Assembly: GCA_016188785.1 (NCBI GenBank)
Contig: JACPHD010000004.1
Location: 1-32,162, forward strand
From: Parcubacteria group bacterium
GTDB taxonomy: Bacteria > Patescibacteriota > Patescibacteriia > Patescibacteriales > GWC2-42-12
Direction of reading: 5' to 3'
Length of the DNA: 32,162 bases
Part shown: positions 10,401 through 19,442 of the stretch, piece by piece
Layout: each line of letters begins with the position of its first letter
Position numbering within the stretch: the stretch's first letter is position 1
The notes under the pieces: model-generated
Told to the model about the DNA's origin: nothing
Seen by the model: the letters and a program-made list of their open reading frames with translations, nothing else
Databases searched by the model: none
Made by a program: the position numbers and the translations under genes

Positions 10401-13400
10401 ATTATTTGCGCGCCGGGAGTGATTACTTGCGGCAGTCAGTGTTGTCCAGGCGCGATTAGCTGTGATATTGAGACTGGAGCTTGTCCCGGACAATGCGCGG
10501 CCGGCCAGACAAGATGCAATATCCCGAGTTCGCCGATTGGCGCGCCTCAATTTAATTGCTGTAGTAGGGGTCAGTGTAATGAGTTGACAGGCCAATGCGA
10601 TAGTTGTCCGGTTGATAAACCGGATCAGTGCGGCAACGGCGGCTGTTGCAGCAGTGTGGCCAATTGTAAAGATACTGACAATAATCCGGCTACTCCCACT
10701 CAATGCGCTGATCCTCTATCTTGCGCCAGTTATGGCAATCAGTGTTCAGATTCTTATTTATGTCCTAATTCGCCGGGCAAGTGTTCAGTTAAGCCAGGCG
10801 GCCCGGTTGATACTGGTATAAAATGCAGCGATGACGTCTGCCAAGAATTAGCCGGCTGCCAGGGCAATGATGGAAGTAATCTATGCTCCTACAGTTTAAC
10901 CTTAAATAGATGTAAAAAAATTTCCGACACTTGTGATTTAGCTCAAGTTATTAATGATATAAACGGTAGACAAGTTGCGTTAAAATGCGGCTTGGTTGAC
11001 AGTAAAAATGTCTGGTATTATGAGAGTAAACAAACTTGCGTAAGCGGCTACAGCAAAAGTATTGATAAAAATAAATGTTTGGGTGCGGACTGTACTGCTT
11101 GCGACAATGGATTTGCTTGTGTCGCGGAAAATGAAGCTGGGATTTGCGTGGTTGATATGAATATTTGTCCGGCCGACTCCAGCTGTGATAATGGTAAGTG
11201 TTTAAAAATAATACAGTCGAATTGCGAATGCTGTTGCAATAAAACTGAAAATACGGTCAGCGGCAGTAATCCGGCTTGTTGTACTGGTCTTAGTTGCCAA
11301 TCAACTTGCGGCGCTGGCGGAAATTTTGGGCTTTGCACCGGTTGCACCGTGGCCGGCGATCAGGCCGCTGCTAACGCGAAATGCAATTGTACCGGCGCTA
11401 GCGGAAAATTTTGCGATATGGCCGGCGCCGGCGGACTAGGGACCTGCTTAGACTGCGCTTCTCTAACTAATGCGCAAGCGTGCAGTGATCAGGGAAAAGA
11501 TTCCTGTTGTGTTGATGCGCAGTATGGCAATACTTGCCGCGCCGGCGCCGGGCAAAAAGGCATTGGCGTTAGCGGCAGTCCTGATTATAATTATTGCGCT
11601 TATTATCAGTGCCAGATAATAAACGTTAGCGCTGTCTGCGGCGGACCGATAGCCTCCTCCACTTCGCCGACTTATAAAACTGAAACTGACTGTAACGAGC
11701 AATGTGAACCGCCACCGCAATTCGGCCAGCAGTGTTCTACTTATGGTTCAATCAAGGGCGAAAAAACAGCGGGAAAAAGCTGTAATATCAGCCAATGCGC
11801 CGGATTTTCTTGCTTAAATGATAATGGGTCTGGTCCGACGGCGCCTAATGCCTGCGGCACTTGTTGTTGTGATCCTAATGCCGCAGTTGATCAATGTAAA
11901 GCAATCAGCTCAAACTTGTCTTGTTATAAAGATAAAGGCAGTTGTTCTGGCGCTAATCGCGGACTTTGTTGCGGTTGCAGTAAGGATAATGAATGCGGCG
12001 ATGGTAATATAGGCTGTGGCGGTGATACCTGTTGCCAGGCCAGGCCCAGAGTAGTTGAAACCACGCCGACTGACGGAGACGGCAATGATGGCGAGCATAA
12101 AGTTTGCCGTAATAGCCTGATTAAAGCCGTTTTTAATCAGGCTATGCAAATAAATAGTTTTAACACCAATATTATCGTAGTCGGCGATTATAAACTGGAA
12201 GCTTGTCCGGCTGATACCGAATATTTAACCGCTATTTATAGACCGAACATTTTTGTTAGAATAAAATTTTGGCTGGCTAAAATACCAGTAGTTAATAAAT
12301 TATTTATCTCTGAAGTCAGAGCCTTAACTGGAAATTATTGCTCAGTTATCGGCAAAGTCAGCGGTCTGATAAAAACCGATGCCAGCGGCGCTAAAACAAC
12401 CGATCTGGAATTCCGGCCGCAAAAGGCCCTAGAGGCAAATCGGAAATATTATGTTATAATAAAAGGCGACTCTGACGTGGCCGATGCTGTGAGCAACGGA
12501 GTTTTAAGCCAAGCTGGCATTGGTATGAAAGCAGAAGGCTATAATGAGGAAAACCCAGCTATTTTTAACGGCCTAGCTTTCGCTAATGCTAAGGTTTGGT
12601 CGTTCACTACTATGGGCGAAAATGAAGTAAATAAGGGAATTTGCACAATTGATAAGGTTGTGGTAAATCCAAGTTCGTATGTTTTTCAGACCAATGAAGA
12701 TAATAATAGAGATAATAATCAGGCTGATAAAACGACTTTTAACACCATTACCGATAGTGATCTGGTTTTTAGCGCACAAGCTTACGCCAGCAACGGCCAG
12801 CTTTTAACCGCTACGGCTGATTATAACTGGTCCTGGACCTGGACATCAGATAATGAGGCTGTGGCTAAGGTAGAAAAACTTGCCGAACCAGAGCCTTTTA
12901 GAGCTATGGTTACAGCACAAAAAAAAGTAGTTGATGATAAAACTGAAATTACCGCTATGGCTAAATTTTCCGATATAGAGAAAGCCGGTAGCGCTAAGGT
13001 CTATGTATTTTTATGTAAAAATATTTGGCCGCCGCTTAAGAACGACATAGGCGGTAATTTAATTTGGGAGTCATGGCGAGATGCGCCTAATAATTGCACT
13101 ATCCCGGCCGATAATTGTTCTGACAATAATTTTGAATTATATTATTGCCGCGATGCTGGTGGCTTAGGCACGGCTGATGATTTGCCGGCTATTTTAAGCG
13201 ATACGGCCGTAATCCGCGGTTTTTCAGCCGAACCGGATATTTTAAAAGAATTTTATTTCTTTAGAGAAGAGTTGCCTGATACGGCTGGTATAAATTTAGC
13301 TACTACGACTAACGACACGATTAAACAGGGTGGCAAGGCTGGTCTGGTTTGGCAGGCTATTACTGTGCCCGATGGACAAACCTTAGACAAATATTTGGTT

Positions 13401-13883
13401 TATTATGGCGTTAAATCTAAAAATTATACTGAATTAGCTGCCGTGGCCACAGTCGGCACAATTGATAACCCGTTTATCATCAGTAATTTAATCAATGGTG
13501 TTAAATATTATTTCGCGGTTACAGCCAAATACAAGAGCGGAGCCGAGAGCGGCTATTCTAATCAGACTAATTTTATCCCGGCTGACAAGTGGCCGCCGTT
13601 TAAGCCGGTTTTGTCCGGCGTATCTATGGCGACAAGCACTGCTAGCTTAAGCTGGCCGGATAATCAAGACGATACTGCCTTTTATAAAATTTATTATGGC
13701 GCCATTAGCGGCTTTTTAGGCGCGTCGGTAAGTTTAGATAAAAATAAATGTGTTGATGAAAAATGCGAATTGAAAATAAATAATTTAAACAGCGGCACAA
13801 CCTATTATTTCGCGGTCTCGGCTATAGACGGTTATAATAATGAAAGCAATAAGTCTAGTGAAATTAATTTAATAATAAAATAA
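7419..13883 (+). CDS. Giant Cys-rich surface protein (about 2154 aa): VirB2/TrbC-like pilin-type N-terminus, IPT/TIG-like, Cys-rich, Big_5-like and fibronectin-III-like regions
   Basis: N-terminus MTKKIKNLIIFTCLVTAIFAAAHFAVAAGLDVGLDKAAGTGLSAVNDPRVIAAKIIRIALGFLGLIAVSLIIYAGWLWMTAEGQEEKIAKAKKVLIGAVIGLLIAVSAFAIASFIL parallels the 4637 gene; start moved from 7272 to the ATG at 7419 because 7272-7418 overlaps the upstream gene and the palindromic repeat. Confidence 0.85.
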   Translation: MTKKIKNLIIFTCLVTAIFAAAHFAVAAGLDVGLDKAAGTGLSAVNDPRVIAAKIIRIALGFLGLIAVSLIIYAGWLWMTAEGQEEKIAKAKKVLIGAVIGLLIAVSAFAIASFILSKLIGATTGGGDGTVCDPPCGNGQFCCNSSCSSSPCGGPPGGDFFNIRSTIPRNLDTGVIRNAIIKVFFNKTIGDTVNQAILDNNFKVEKIAVIDPATEAETDFGPELVAGMVGLAPNREEINFKSGAACGNEANTPNCLPEWSKFRVTVNGASGLVSVNGQSLNCSLGANCQFVFSTSNVIDASGPRSGILSAQICRDDGALASIPNANLVNGWARDDIGVADLRFCSLKQGETENCFPDSVKTGGLSQTYLSHSYKYDTSSYQVGDNYIFRVKASDAAAQIGNAEFTTTIRAGHCCNGVKDSNETDVDCGGECGACEGAACANDMSAPAVCSDNLCASQTCSSNGSTAASCAQAGYAAGTESCCLCQRPPIITGLSPLGGFCADDINKACLTDNDCGPVIKCDINTSNGAVGNFFTISGRYFGASPGKVYTFDGAAGWVEAKLANDAAAGNAQCGNKVWSDSQIIAIVPTGAKTGAVKVEVAGGLDTTSNKTGVPDFKINTIDRPGLCLLNPDQGKQDDIINYNGIKLSAASPYFGNLESKVAGVEPVFNNKDGTAKVPNIAAGRTTSFVIKGKVISNFLNFTKQAEVDKGPFITSFEPHEGAVGQYVTINGRGFGNTRGLVYFGGIDGQAASFDFPQICADSIWSDKQVIIKVPTGLANGHYRITMKIGAWPAIDTTAIQPAVDFEADDSLPLKPSLCKINPIIGQANSQINLYGEYFGQQDSNSKVRFQLNKDQTVFTYWAKDDDPKITGFKSDKIIAKVPVEAITGPVRVVKNNPELVGNGLNFTVGACEKTADCGAGSLCCSAGTPYAGQCKTGVVEQDVCFLEIKACVYEWNFSTAGSVCSVNQRQCGLSCCNTGDSCDAGYDNGTGKCDDIICAPGVITCGSQCCPGAISCDIETGACPGQCAAGQTRCNIPSSPIGAPQFNCCSRGQCNELTGQCDSCPVDKPDQCGNGGCCSSVANCKDTDNNPATPTQCADPLSCASYGNQCSDSYLCPNSPGKCSVKPGGPVDTGIKCSDDVCQELAGCQGNDGSNLCSYSLTLNRCKKISDTCDLAQVINDINGRQVALKCGLVDSKNVWYYESKQTCVSGYSKSIDKNKCLGADCTACDNGFACVAENEAGICVVDMNICPADSSCDNGKCLKIIQSNCECCCNKTENTVSGSNPACCTGLSCQSTCGAGGNFGLCTGCTVAGDQAAANAKCNCTGASGKFCDMAGAGGLGTCLDCASLTNAQACSDQGKDSCCVDAQYGNTCRAGAGQKGIGVSGSPDYNYCAYYQCQIINVSAVCGGPIASSTSPTYKTETDCNEQCEPPPQFGQQCSTYGSIKGEKTAGKSCNISQCAGFSCLNDNGSGPTAPNACGTCCCDPNAAVDQCKAISSNLSCYKDKGSCSGANRGLCCGCSKDNECGDGNIGCGGDTCCQARPRVVETTPTDGDGNDGEHKVCRNSLIKAVFNQAMQINSFNTNIIVVGDYKLEACPADTEYLTAIYRPNIFVRIKFWLAKIPVVNKLFISEVRALTGNYCSVIGKVSGLIKTDASGAKTTDLEFRPQKALEANRKYYVIIKGDSDVADAVSNGVLSQAGIGMKAEGYNEENPAIFNGLAFANAKVWSFTTMGENEVNKGICTIDKVVVNPSSYVFQTNEDNNRDNNQADKTTFNTITDSDLVFSAQAYASNGQLLTATADYNWSWTWTSDNEAVAKVEKLAEPEPFRAMVTAQKKVVDDKTEITAMAKFSDIEKAGSAKVYVFLCKNIWPPLKNDIGGNLIWESWRDAPNNCTIPADNCSDNNFELYYCRDAGGLGTADDLPAILSDTAVIRGFSAEPDILKEFYFFREELPDTAGINLATTTNDTIKQGGKAGLVWQAITVPDGQTLDKYLVYYGVKSKNYTELAAVATVGTIDNPFIISNLINGVKYYFAVTAKYKSGAESGYSNQTNFIPADKWPPFKPVLSGVSMATSTASLSWPDNQDDTAFYKIYYGAISGFLGASVSLDKNKCVDEKCELKINNLNSGTTYYFAVSAIDGYNNESNKSSEINLIIK

Positions 13884-13884
13884 T

Positions 13885-14544
13885 ATGTTTGATGAATTAG
13901 ACAAGCAAAATACACCGCTCCAACCGCCAGCGCCGGTTAAAACCGAAGACATTTTTTCCCAAGTTGATAAAACCGTTAAACCCGAGCCGTTCAGGCCAAG
14001 AGATCCTAATTCTCCGCCAGCTTCAGGCACGGTCATACCGGCGGCGGCCGGCTGGCTAAAAAATAAGCCCATGGTTTTCAGCTTGATTTTTGGCGGCTTA
14101 TTGGTAGTTTTAGCTGGTGGCTATTTTGGTTTAAAGCTGGCGGTTAATGGCGCGGCCACGGTTAAAAAGACCGCGGTTCAAGAAGAAACAAAAAATAACC
14201 CGTCGGCGCCGGCGGGTCAAGTCAAAACAGAAATTCCAAATTTAGTTGAGCCGCCGCTTCAGGCGACTAGCACGCCCCTAGATCAGCCGGTTGAACCGCC
14301 CAAAGTTAGCCAGCCGATTGATACTGATCAGGATGGCTTAACCGATGAAGAAGAGGCCAGATTAGGCGCTAATGCTAATAATCCGGATACTGATGGCGAT
14401 GGTTTGACTGACCGCGAAGAAGCCAAAGTCTACGGCACGGATCCGCTTAAAGCTGATACTGACGGCGACGGCTATGCGGACGGCGCTGAAATTAAAAATA
14501 ACTATAATCCTAATGGCCAGGGCAAATTATATGAAATAAAATAG
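13885..14544 (+). CDS. Single-TM protein with thrombospondin type-3 (Ca2+-binding) repeats
   Basis: DTDQDGLTDEEEARLGANANNPDTDGDGLTDREEAKVYGTDPLKADTDGDGYADGAEI after one TM segment. Confidence 0.8.
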   Translation: MFDELDKQNTPLQPPAPVKTEDIFSQVDKTVKPEPFRPRDPNSPPASGTVIPAAAGWLKNKPMVFSLIFGGLLVVLAGGYFGLKLAVNGAATVKKTAVQEETKNNPSAPAGQVKTEIPNLVEPPLQATSTPLDQPVEPPKVSQPIDTDQDGLTDEEEARLGANANNPDTDGDGLTDREEAKVYGTDPLKADTDGDGYADGAEIKNNYNPNGQGKLYEIK

Positions 14545-14555
14545 CCTTATGTATT

Positions 14556-15566
14556 ATGTTTAATTTTTTCAATTTTTTTAAAAAAAATAAATTAGAACAG
14601 CCTGAAATAATAGAAAAAAAAGTTTCTGATGCTTTGCCAGAACCGGTTAAAACTGATGATGTAGTTATTCATGTTATGCCGGAACGTTTCCGCCATCAGC
14701 CGGTTAAACAAAGTAACGCTAAAACTACCGGCTTGGTGATAATTGTCAGTGGAGCCATGGTTTTAATAGTGGCTTCGGCGGCTTTATATTATTTTTTATT
14801 AAGGCAGCCAAGCGCCACGGTTGTTCAAAAGCCGCCAGCGGCCGCGGAGAATAATCAGCCGCCAGAAACCGCGCCGACCGTTAAAATTCCCGAGGTTATA
14901 ACCGCCACTGGCACCGAAACCGCGACTTTGTCTTTAGGCGGCGAAAGCGCCACTACCACCGCGGCTACGACAACTCCTGAAAATGCGCCGCCGGCTCAAG
15001 ACCTTAATTTGCGCGCCGGCGCGGACCGTGATAATGACGGCTTAACCGACTTGGAAGAGACTCTTTTAGGCGTCAGTTCAACTACGCCGGACACTGACGG
15101 CGATGGCTATCTTGACGGCGCTGAACTTATAAATTTATATAATCCGGCCGGCGCTGGCAAATTAACCGCCAATGCGCATATTTCTCTTTATGAAAACAAG
15201 ACTTTTGCTTATGATTTGCTTTATCCCTCGGCCTGGACAACCAGCATTAACGGCGGGGACGATTCGCTCATGTTTAAATCAGGCGATAATCAATTTGTGC
15301 AGATCATCGCCCAGCCTAACGCCAATAAAGAAACACTTGACGCTTGGTATATGGAACAGCTGGCCGTTTTAACTATCAATGAAGCCGATCGAGCAAGCGG
15401 TTCTAATTGGCAGGGTCTTAAAAGTCCGGACAGTTTAAATGTGTATCTAATGGATAAAAAGCAAAACTATATTTTCAGCTTAACCTATAACCCGGGCAAC
15501 GCCGATGTTTTAGATTATTCTAATATTTTCAAGATGATGATTAAGTCATTTAATTTAAAAGATTAG
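14556..15566 (+). CDS. Single-TM protein with thrombospondin type-3 repeats and a C-terminal PsbP-like domain
   Basis: DRDNDGLTDLEETLLGVSSTTPDTDGDGYLDGAELINLYNPAGAGKL, then YENKTFAYDLLYPSAWTTS...; shared layout with the preceding gene. Confidence 0.78.
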   Translation: MFNFFNFFKKNKLEQPEIIEKKVSDALPEPVKTDDVVIHVMPERFRHQPVKQSNAKTTGLVIIVSGAMVLIVASAALYYFLLRQPSATVVQKPPAAAENNQPPETAPTVKIPEVITATGTETATLSLGGESATTTAATTTPENAPPAQDLNLRAGADRDNDGLTDLEETLLGVSSTTPDTDGDGYLDGAELINLYNPAGAGKLTANAHISLYENKTFAYDLLYPSAWTTSINGGDDSLMFKSGDNQFVQIIAQPNANKETLDAWYMEQLAVLTINEADRASGSNWQGLKSPDSLNVYLMDKKQNYIFSLTYNPGNADVLDYSNIFKMMIKSFNLKD

Positions 15567-15571
15567 CCGGC

Positions 15572-15979
15572 ATGAAAATTGAGATAAATAATTTAACTAA
15601 AGAAAAAATTGATTTGAGGTTGGTAAAGAGAATTATAAGCGCTTTTAGCCGGGCTTATAAAGTAAATAAAAATAAAGAGCTTTCTCTGGCCTTTGTCAGC
15701 GATGCGGTCATAAAAAAATTAAATAATACTTATCGCGGCTTAAATCAAACGACTGACATTTTGTCGTTCGCGGGAGAAGAAAATTTTTTAGGCGAACTGG
15801 TTATTAATTATAGTCAAATTAAGCGCCAAGCCGGCGACTTTAAGAATAGCGCTGAAAAAGAATTGGTTTTTATATTAGTCCATGGCTTGCTCCATTTAAT
15901 CGGTTGTGATGATAAAACCAAAAAACAAAGGCTAGAAATGATAAAGTTGGGCGAAAAGTTTATAAAAAATTATTTATGA
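15572..15979 (+). CDS. ybeY: YbeY-like rRNA maturation endonuclease
   Basis: LNNTYRGLNQTTDILSFAGEENFLGELVINYSQIKRQA...LVFILVHGLLHLIGCDD; the third Zn-ligand position is Asp instead of His. Confidence 0.88.
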   Translation: MKIEINNLTKEKIDLRLVKRIISAFSRAYKVNKNKELSLAFVSDAVIKKLNNTYRGLNQTTDILSFAGEENFLGELVINYSQIKRQAGDFKNSAEKELVFILVHGLLHLIGCDDKTKKQRLEMIKLGEKFIKNYL

Positions 15980-15985
15980 TATGAT

Positions 15986-16360
15986 ATGATTAGAGTTTCA
16001 AGACTGTTTAAAAGCTATACCTACGCTATTAAGGGGTTGTTTAAAACTTTTCGCGAAGAGCAAAATTTAAAAATTCAAATTTTTGCCAGCCTGATGGTAT
16101 TTATTTTAGGAATTTATTTTTCTCTTAGCCGGCTTGAATGGGCGGTTTTAACGTTGGCGGTTTGTTTGGTTTTAACCGCCGAGATTACCAACAGCGCGGT
16201 TGAACGGGTAACTGATGTTTTAAAACCCAGGATCAATACTTACGTCAAAGAGATTAAAGATATTATGGCGGCCGCGGTTTTACTGTCGTCCATCGCGGCG
16301 GCGATTATCGGTATTTTAGTTTTTTGGCCTTATTTGAGTAAATATTTTGGACAGTTTTAA
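15986..16360 (+). CDS. dgkA: Diacylglycerol/undecaprenol kinase family
   Basis: FREEQNLKIQIFASLMVFILGIYFSLSRLEWAVLTLAVCLVLTAEITNSAVERVTDVL...VKEIKDIMAAAVLLSSIAAAIIG. Confidence 0.88.
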   Translation: MIRVSRLFKSYTYAIKGLFKTFREEQNLKIQIFASLMVFILGIYFSLSRLEWAVLTLAVCLVLTAEITNSAVERVTDVLKPRINTYVKEIKDIMAAAVLLSSIAAAIIGILVFWPYLSKYFGQF

Positions 16361-16385
16361 ATTATTTTAGTATAATATAAATACG

Positions 16386-16485
16386 AATTACGAATCCTTT
16401 ACGAATTTACAAATAATATAATAAAAATTAGCGAATAAATTAAACCGTATTCGTAAATTCGTATTAAATTTGTAATTTGTATACA
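16386..16485. repeat. AT-rich low-complexity inverted/direct repeat between dgkA and ftsA
   Basis: Repeated (t)acgaatt units; TACGAATTTAC (16400-16410) is inverted as GTAAATTCGTA (16453-16463). Confidence 0.7.
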
Positions 16486-16487
16486 TT

Positions 16488-17753
16488 ATGAAAGATAACG
16501 TTATTGCCGGACTTGATATCGGCTCAACCGCCATTAGATTGGTGGCCGGTAAAAAGATGGCTGGTGAATCAGGTGAACAACTGCATATTTTAGGCGCGGT
16601 TAGCGTGCCGGCCCAGGGTATCAGCCGAGGCGTGGTTAATAGCATAGAAGACGCCACTTCGGCTATTTCGGCTTGCCTGGAAAAGGCGGAAAGATTGATC
16701 GGCGTGCCGGTAACCAATGTCTGGGTAGGCATCAACGGTCCTAATTTAAAATGTGAAAAAAGTCAGGGTGTCGTGGCCGTGGCCCGGAGCGATAATGAGA
16801 TAACCGAGGACGACGTTAATCGGGCGGTTGAAGCGGCGCAAGCTTTATCCGTGCCGCCCAATTATGAAATCATTCATGTCATACCGGTAAGGTTCGCGGT
16901 GGATAACCAGCAAGACATAAAAGACCCGATCGGCATGACCGGCGTCAGATTAGAAGTTGAAACCTTGATTATTCAGGGCCTGTCCAGCCAGATAAAAAAT
17001 TTAACCAAAGCTATTTATCGCACCAGCCTGGAAATTGAAGATTTAGTTTTATCGCCCTTAGCCGCGGCTGAAGTCGTTATCGGCGCCAAGCAGAAAGAAT
17101 TAGGCGCGGCCTTAATTAATATCGGCTCGTCAACCACCAGTCTGGCGGTTTTTGAGGAAGGCGAACTGCTCCATGCGGCGGTAATTCCCATCGGCTCCGA
17201 GCATATCACGGCCGACGTGGCCATCGGTTTGCGCTGCCCGATTAATTTGGCCGAAAGAATTAAACTGGAATTTGGCTCGGCGCGCGGCGATAAGTTCACT
17301 AAAAAAGACGAGGTGGATGTAAGCGATTTAGCCAGAGAAGAAAATATTTCCGAAGATAATTTAGTGATTTCTAAAAAATACGTGGCCGAAATCATTGAAG
17401 CGCGGGTTGAAGAAATTTTTGAAAAAATTGACAATGAATTTAAAAAAATAGATCGCTCGGGCATGCTGCCGGCCGGAGTTTTTTTAATCGGCGACGGCGC
17501 TAAATTAAATGATTTGGTGGAAGTGGCAAAAAATAAATTGCGCTTGCCCGCCTGTCTGGGTTCTAATCAAAATGTTTCTTTGGCCATTGATAAAGTTAAT
17601 GATGTTAATTATTTAACCGCTTTGGGGTTGGTCGCCTGGGGCAATCAGCTAACCAGGCGCAAAAAAAATTCTAAGATAAGCTGGCCGTCCGCCGGCGCGG
17701 CCGGCAAAGGCCTGGAGCAAATTAAAGACTGGCTTAAATCGCTGATACCGTAA
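16488..17753 (+). CDS. ftsA: Cell division protein FtsA
   Basis: NVIAGLDIGSTAIRLVAGKK...GISRGVVNSIEDA...LINIGSSTTSLAVFEEGELLHAAVIPIGSEHITADVAIGL. Confidence 0.95.
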   Translation: MKDNVIAGLDIGSTAIRLVAGKKMAGESGEQLHILGAVSVPAQGISRGVVNSIEDATSAISACLEKAERLIGVPVTNVWVGINGPNLKCEKSQGVVAVARSDNEITEDDVNRAVEAAQALSVPPNYEIIHVIPVRFAVDNQQDIKDPIGMTGVRLEVETLIIQGLSSQIKNLTKAIYRTSLEIEDLVLSPLAAAEVVIGAKQKELGAALINIGSSTTSLAVFEEGELLHAAVIPIGSEHITADVAIGLRCPINLAERIKLEFGSARGDKFTKKDEVDVSDLAREENISEDNLVISKKYVAEIIEARVEEIFEKIDNEFKKIDRSGMLPAGVFLIGDGAKLNDLVEVAKNKLRLPACLGSNQNVSLAIDKVNDVNYLTALGLVAWGNQLTRRKKNSKISWPSAGAAGKGLEQIKDWLKSLIP

Positions 17754-17900
17754 TTTAGGCGGGTGTATAAAAGATTTATACAGTCTGGCTTTTAGGGTAA
17801 TTGGCAGGCACTTGATAAAAATATTATTATAGGTTAAGCTTTAAGTAGTGAATTATGAATAATGGATTAAGCAAATTAAGCAATTCGCCGCGGTTTATAA

Positions 17901-17933
17901 AATTCCTAATTCCTAATTCCTAATTCCTAATTC
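17901..17933. repeat. 7-bp tandem repeat (AATTCCT)4-AATTC just upstream of ftsZ
   Basis: Four exact copies 17901-17928 plus a partial copy; 7 nt separate it from the ftsZ ATG. Confidence 0.9.
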
Positions 17934-17940
17934 TATTTAT

Positions 17941-19119
17941 ATGGCGGAAGTAAAACCGGTGGTGGAAACATTTGCTAAAATAAAAGTTATCGGCGTGGGC
18001 GGTTCGGGCGGGTCGGCCGTCAATCGCATGATTGATTGCGGTATCAGGGGGGTTGAGTTTATCGCGGTTAATACCGACGTGCAGGCGCTTCATTATAATA
18101 AAGCTTCAAAAAAAATACATATTGGAAAAACCATAACCCGAGGCTTGGGCGCGGGCATGAATCCGGATTTGGGCAAACGTTCGGCCGAAGAGGCGCAGAA
18201 CGAAATCAGAGATATGCTTAAAGACGCGGACATGGTTTTTGTCACTTGCGGCTTGGGCGGCGGCACCGGCACCGGCGCTTCGCCTTCTATCGCCGAGATT
18301 GCCCGCGACTTAGGCGCTTTAACCGTGGCAGTCGTAACTAAGCCGTTTGCTTTTGAAGGCGCGCAAAGAAAAAATATCGCCGAGCGCGGCTTAGCCGAGC
18401 TGGCTGATAAAGTAGATACCATCATTACCATTCCTAATGATAAACTTTTGCAAGTGATTGATAAAAAAACTTCGCTGTTAGACGCGTTTATGGTGGTTGA
18501 TGAAGTTTTAAGGCAGGGGGTGCAGGGCATTTCCGAGTTAATTACCGTGCCTGGCTTAATCAATGTGGATTTTGCGGATGTTAAAGCGGTTATGGCCAAT
18601 GCCGGTTCGGCCTTAATGGGCATCGGGCAGGCTTCAGGCGAGAATAAAGCCATTGAAGCGGCCAAGGCGGCTATCAGTTCGCCGCTACTCGAGATGTCGA
18701 TTGAAGGCGCGCGCGGCATTTTATTTACCATCGTGGGCGGGCCGAATTTAGCCATGCACGAAGTTAATGAAGCGGCTAAAGTAATTACTTCTTCGGTCGA
18801 TGAAGACGCTAAAATTATTTTTGGCGCGGTCATTGACGAAAAATATAAAGATGAAATTAAAATAACCGTGGTGGCTACTGGTTTTGACGGCCGCCGTCTG
18901 GGCGTAAGCGAAGCGGTTGCTTCAGACCGGATTTATACGCCCAATCCTTATATAATCGCGGAAGAGGATAGAGACAATAAGGAGCAGCTGGCTAAAAAAA
19001 GAAGTAAAATTTCTCCTTTGAAGCAAGCTCAATCAGAGCCGGCGCAAAAAAAAGGCGCTGAAGCCGAAGCTGAAGATGAATTAGGCATCCCGGCCTTTAT
19101 TCGGAAGAAGATGATGTAA
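17941..19119 (+). CDS. ftsZ: Cell division protein FtsZ
   Basis: [19 protein letters not shown]...[14 protein letters not shown]...[23 protein letters not shown]-terminal peptide [11 protein letters not shown]. Confidence 0.97.
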   Translation: MAEVKPVVETFAKIKVIGVGGSGGSAVNRMIDCGIRGVEFIAVNTDVQALHYNKASKKIHIGKTITRGLGAGMNPDLGKRSAEEAQNEIRDMLKDADMVFVTCGLGGGTGTGASPSIAEIARDLGALTVAVVTKPFAFEGAQRKNIAERGLAELADKVDTIITIPNDKLLQVIDKKTSLLDAFMVVDEVLRQGVQGISELITVPGLINVDFADVKAVMANAGSALMGIGQASGENKAIEAAKAAISSPLLEMSIEGARGILFTIVGGPNLAMHEVNEAAKVITSSVDEDAKIIFGAVIDEKYKDEIKITVVATGFDGRRLGVSEAVASDRIYTPNPYIIAEEDRDNKEQLAKKRSKISPLKQAQSEPAQKKGAEAEAEDELGIPAFIRKKMM

Positions 19120-19134
19120 ATTTGATCTCGCATC

Positions 19135-19180
19135 ATTCCGATATCCGTCAGCCGGCTGAGTCGGAATCAAAAATTTTGTT
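19135..19180 (+). terminator. Probable terminator of ftsZ
   Basis: ATTCCGA...CAGCCGGCTG...TCGGAAT stem followed by caaaaattttgtttttt. Confidence 0.45.
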
Positions 19181-19414
19181 TTTTATTCTTATCCATAGTT
19201 TACGTAGAGGAGAATTTATCTATTAAGCCACGCTACTTTTGCTTCAAGCCTGGTTTTTTGTAATTTTCAATTAAATAAAATCCATGAAAGAAGAAAAATT
19301 TAGTTGACTAGCGATGCTTCTAAAATTGGGTTGATCACGGAAATGCCTTTATGACTTTTAAAAACATAGCAGCCAATTTTTTTCCGACGGCATTAATGGG
19401 GTTTTAATAAAATC

Positions 19415-19442
19415 TTGCAATTTTAAATTATTAGTGTATAAT
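19415..19442 (+). promoter_or_regulatory. Sigma70-like promoter upstream of rpsA
   Basis: TTGCAA-N16-TATAAT. Confidence 0.5.

Noticed and set aside
10125-10703. 192-aa ORF antisense to the giant gene
   Set aside because: Shadow of the Cys-rich repeats; Ala/Thr/Arg-rich, no recognisable domain or RBS.
15572-15985. Recoded UGA (code 25) use
   Set aside because: ybeY ends at TGA just before the dgkA start and reads sensibly as a stop; no in-frame TGA needed in conserved genes.
17901-17933. CRISPR-like array
   Set aside because: Seven-bp units without spacers; a simple tandem repeat. No CRISPR array seen in the window.
18093-18833. 246-aa ORF antisense to ftsZ
   Set aside because: Shadow ORF of a strongly coding gene; low-complexity Ser/Ala composition, no family resemblance.
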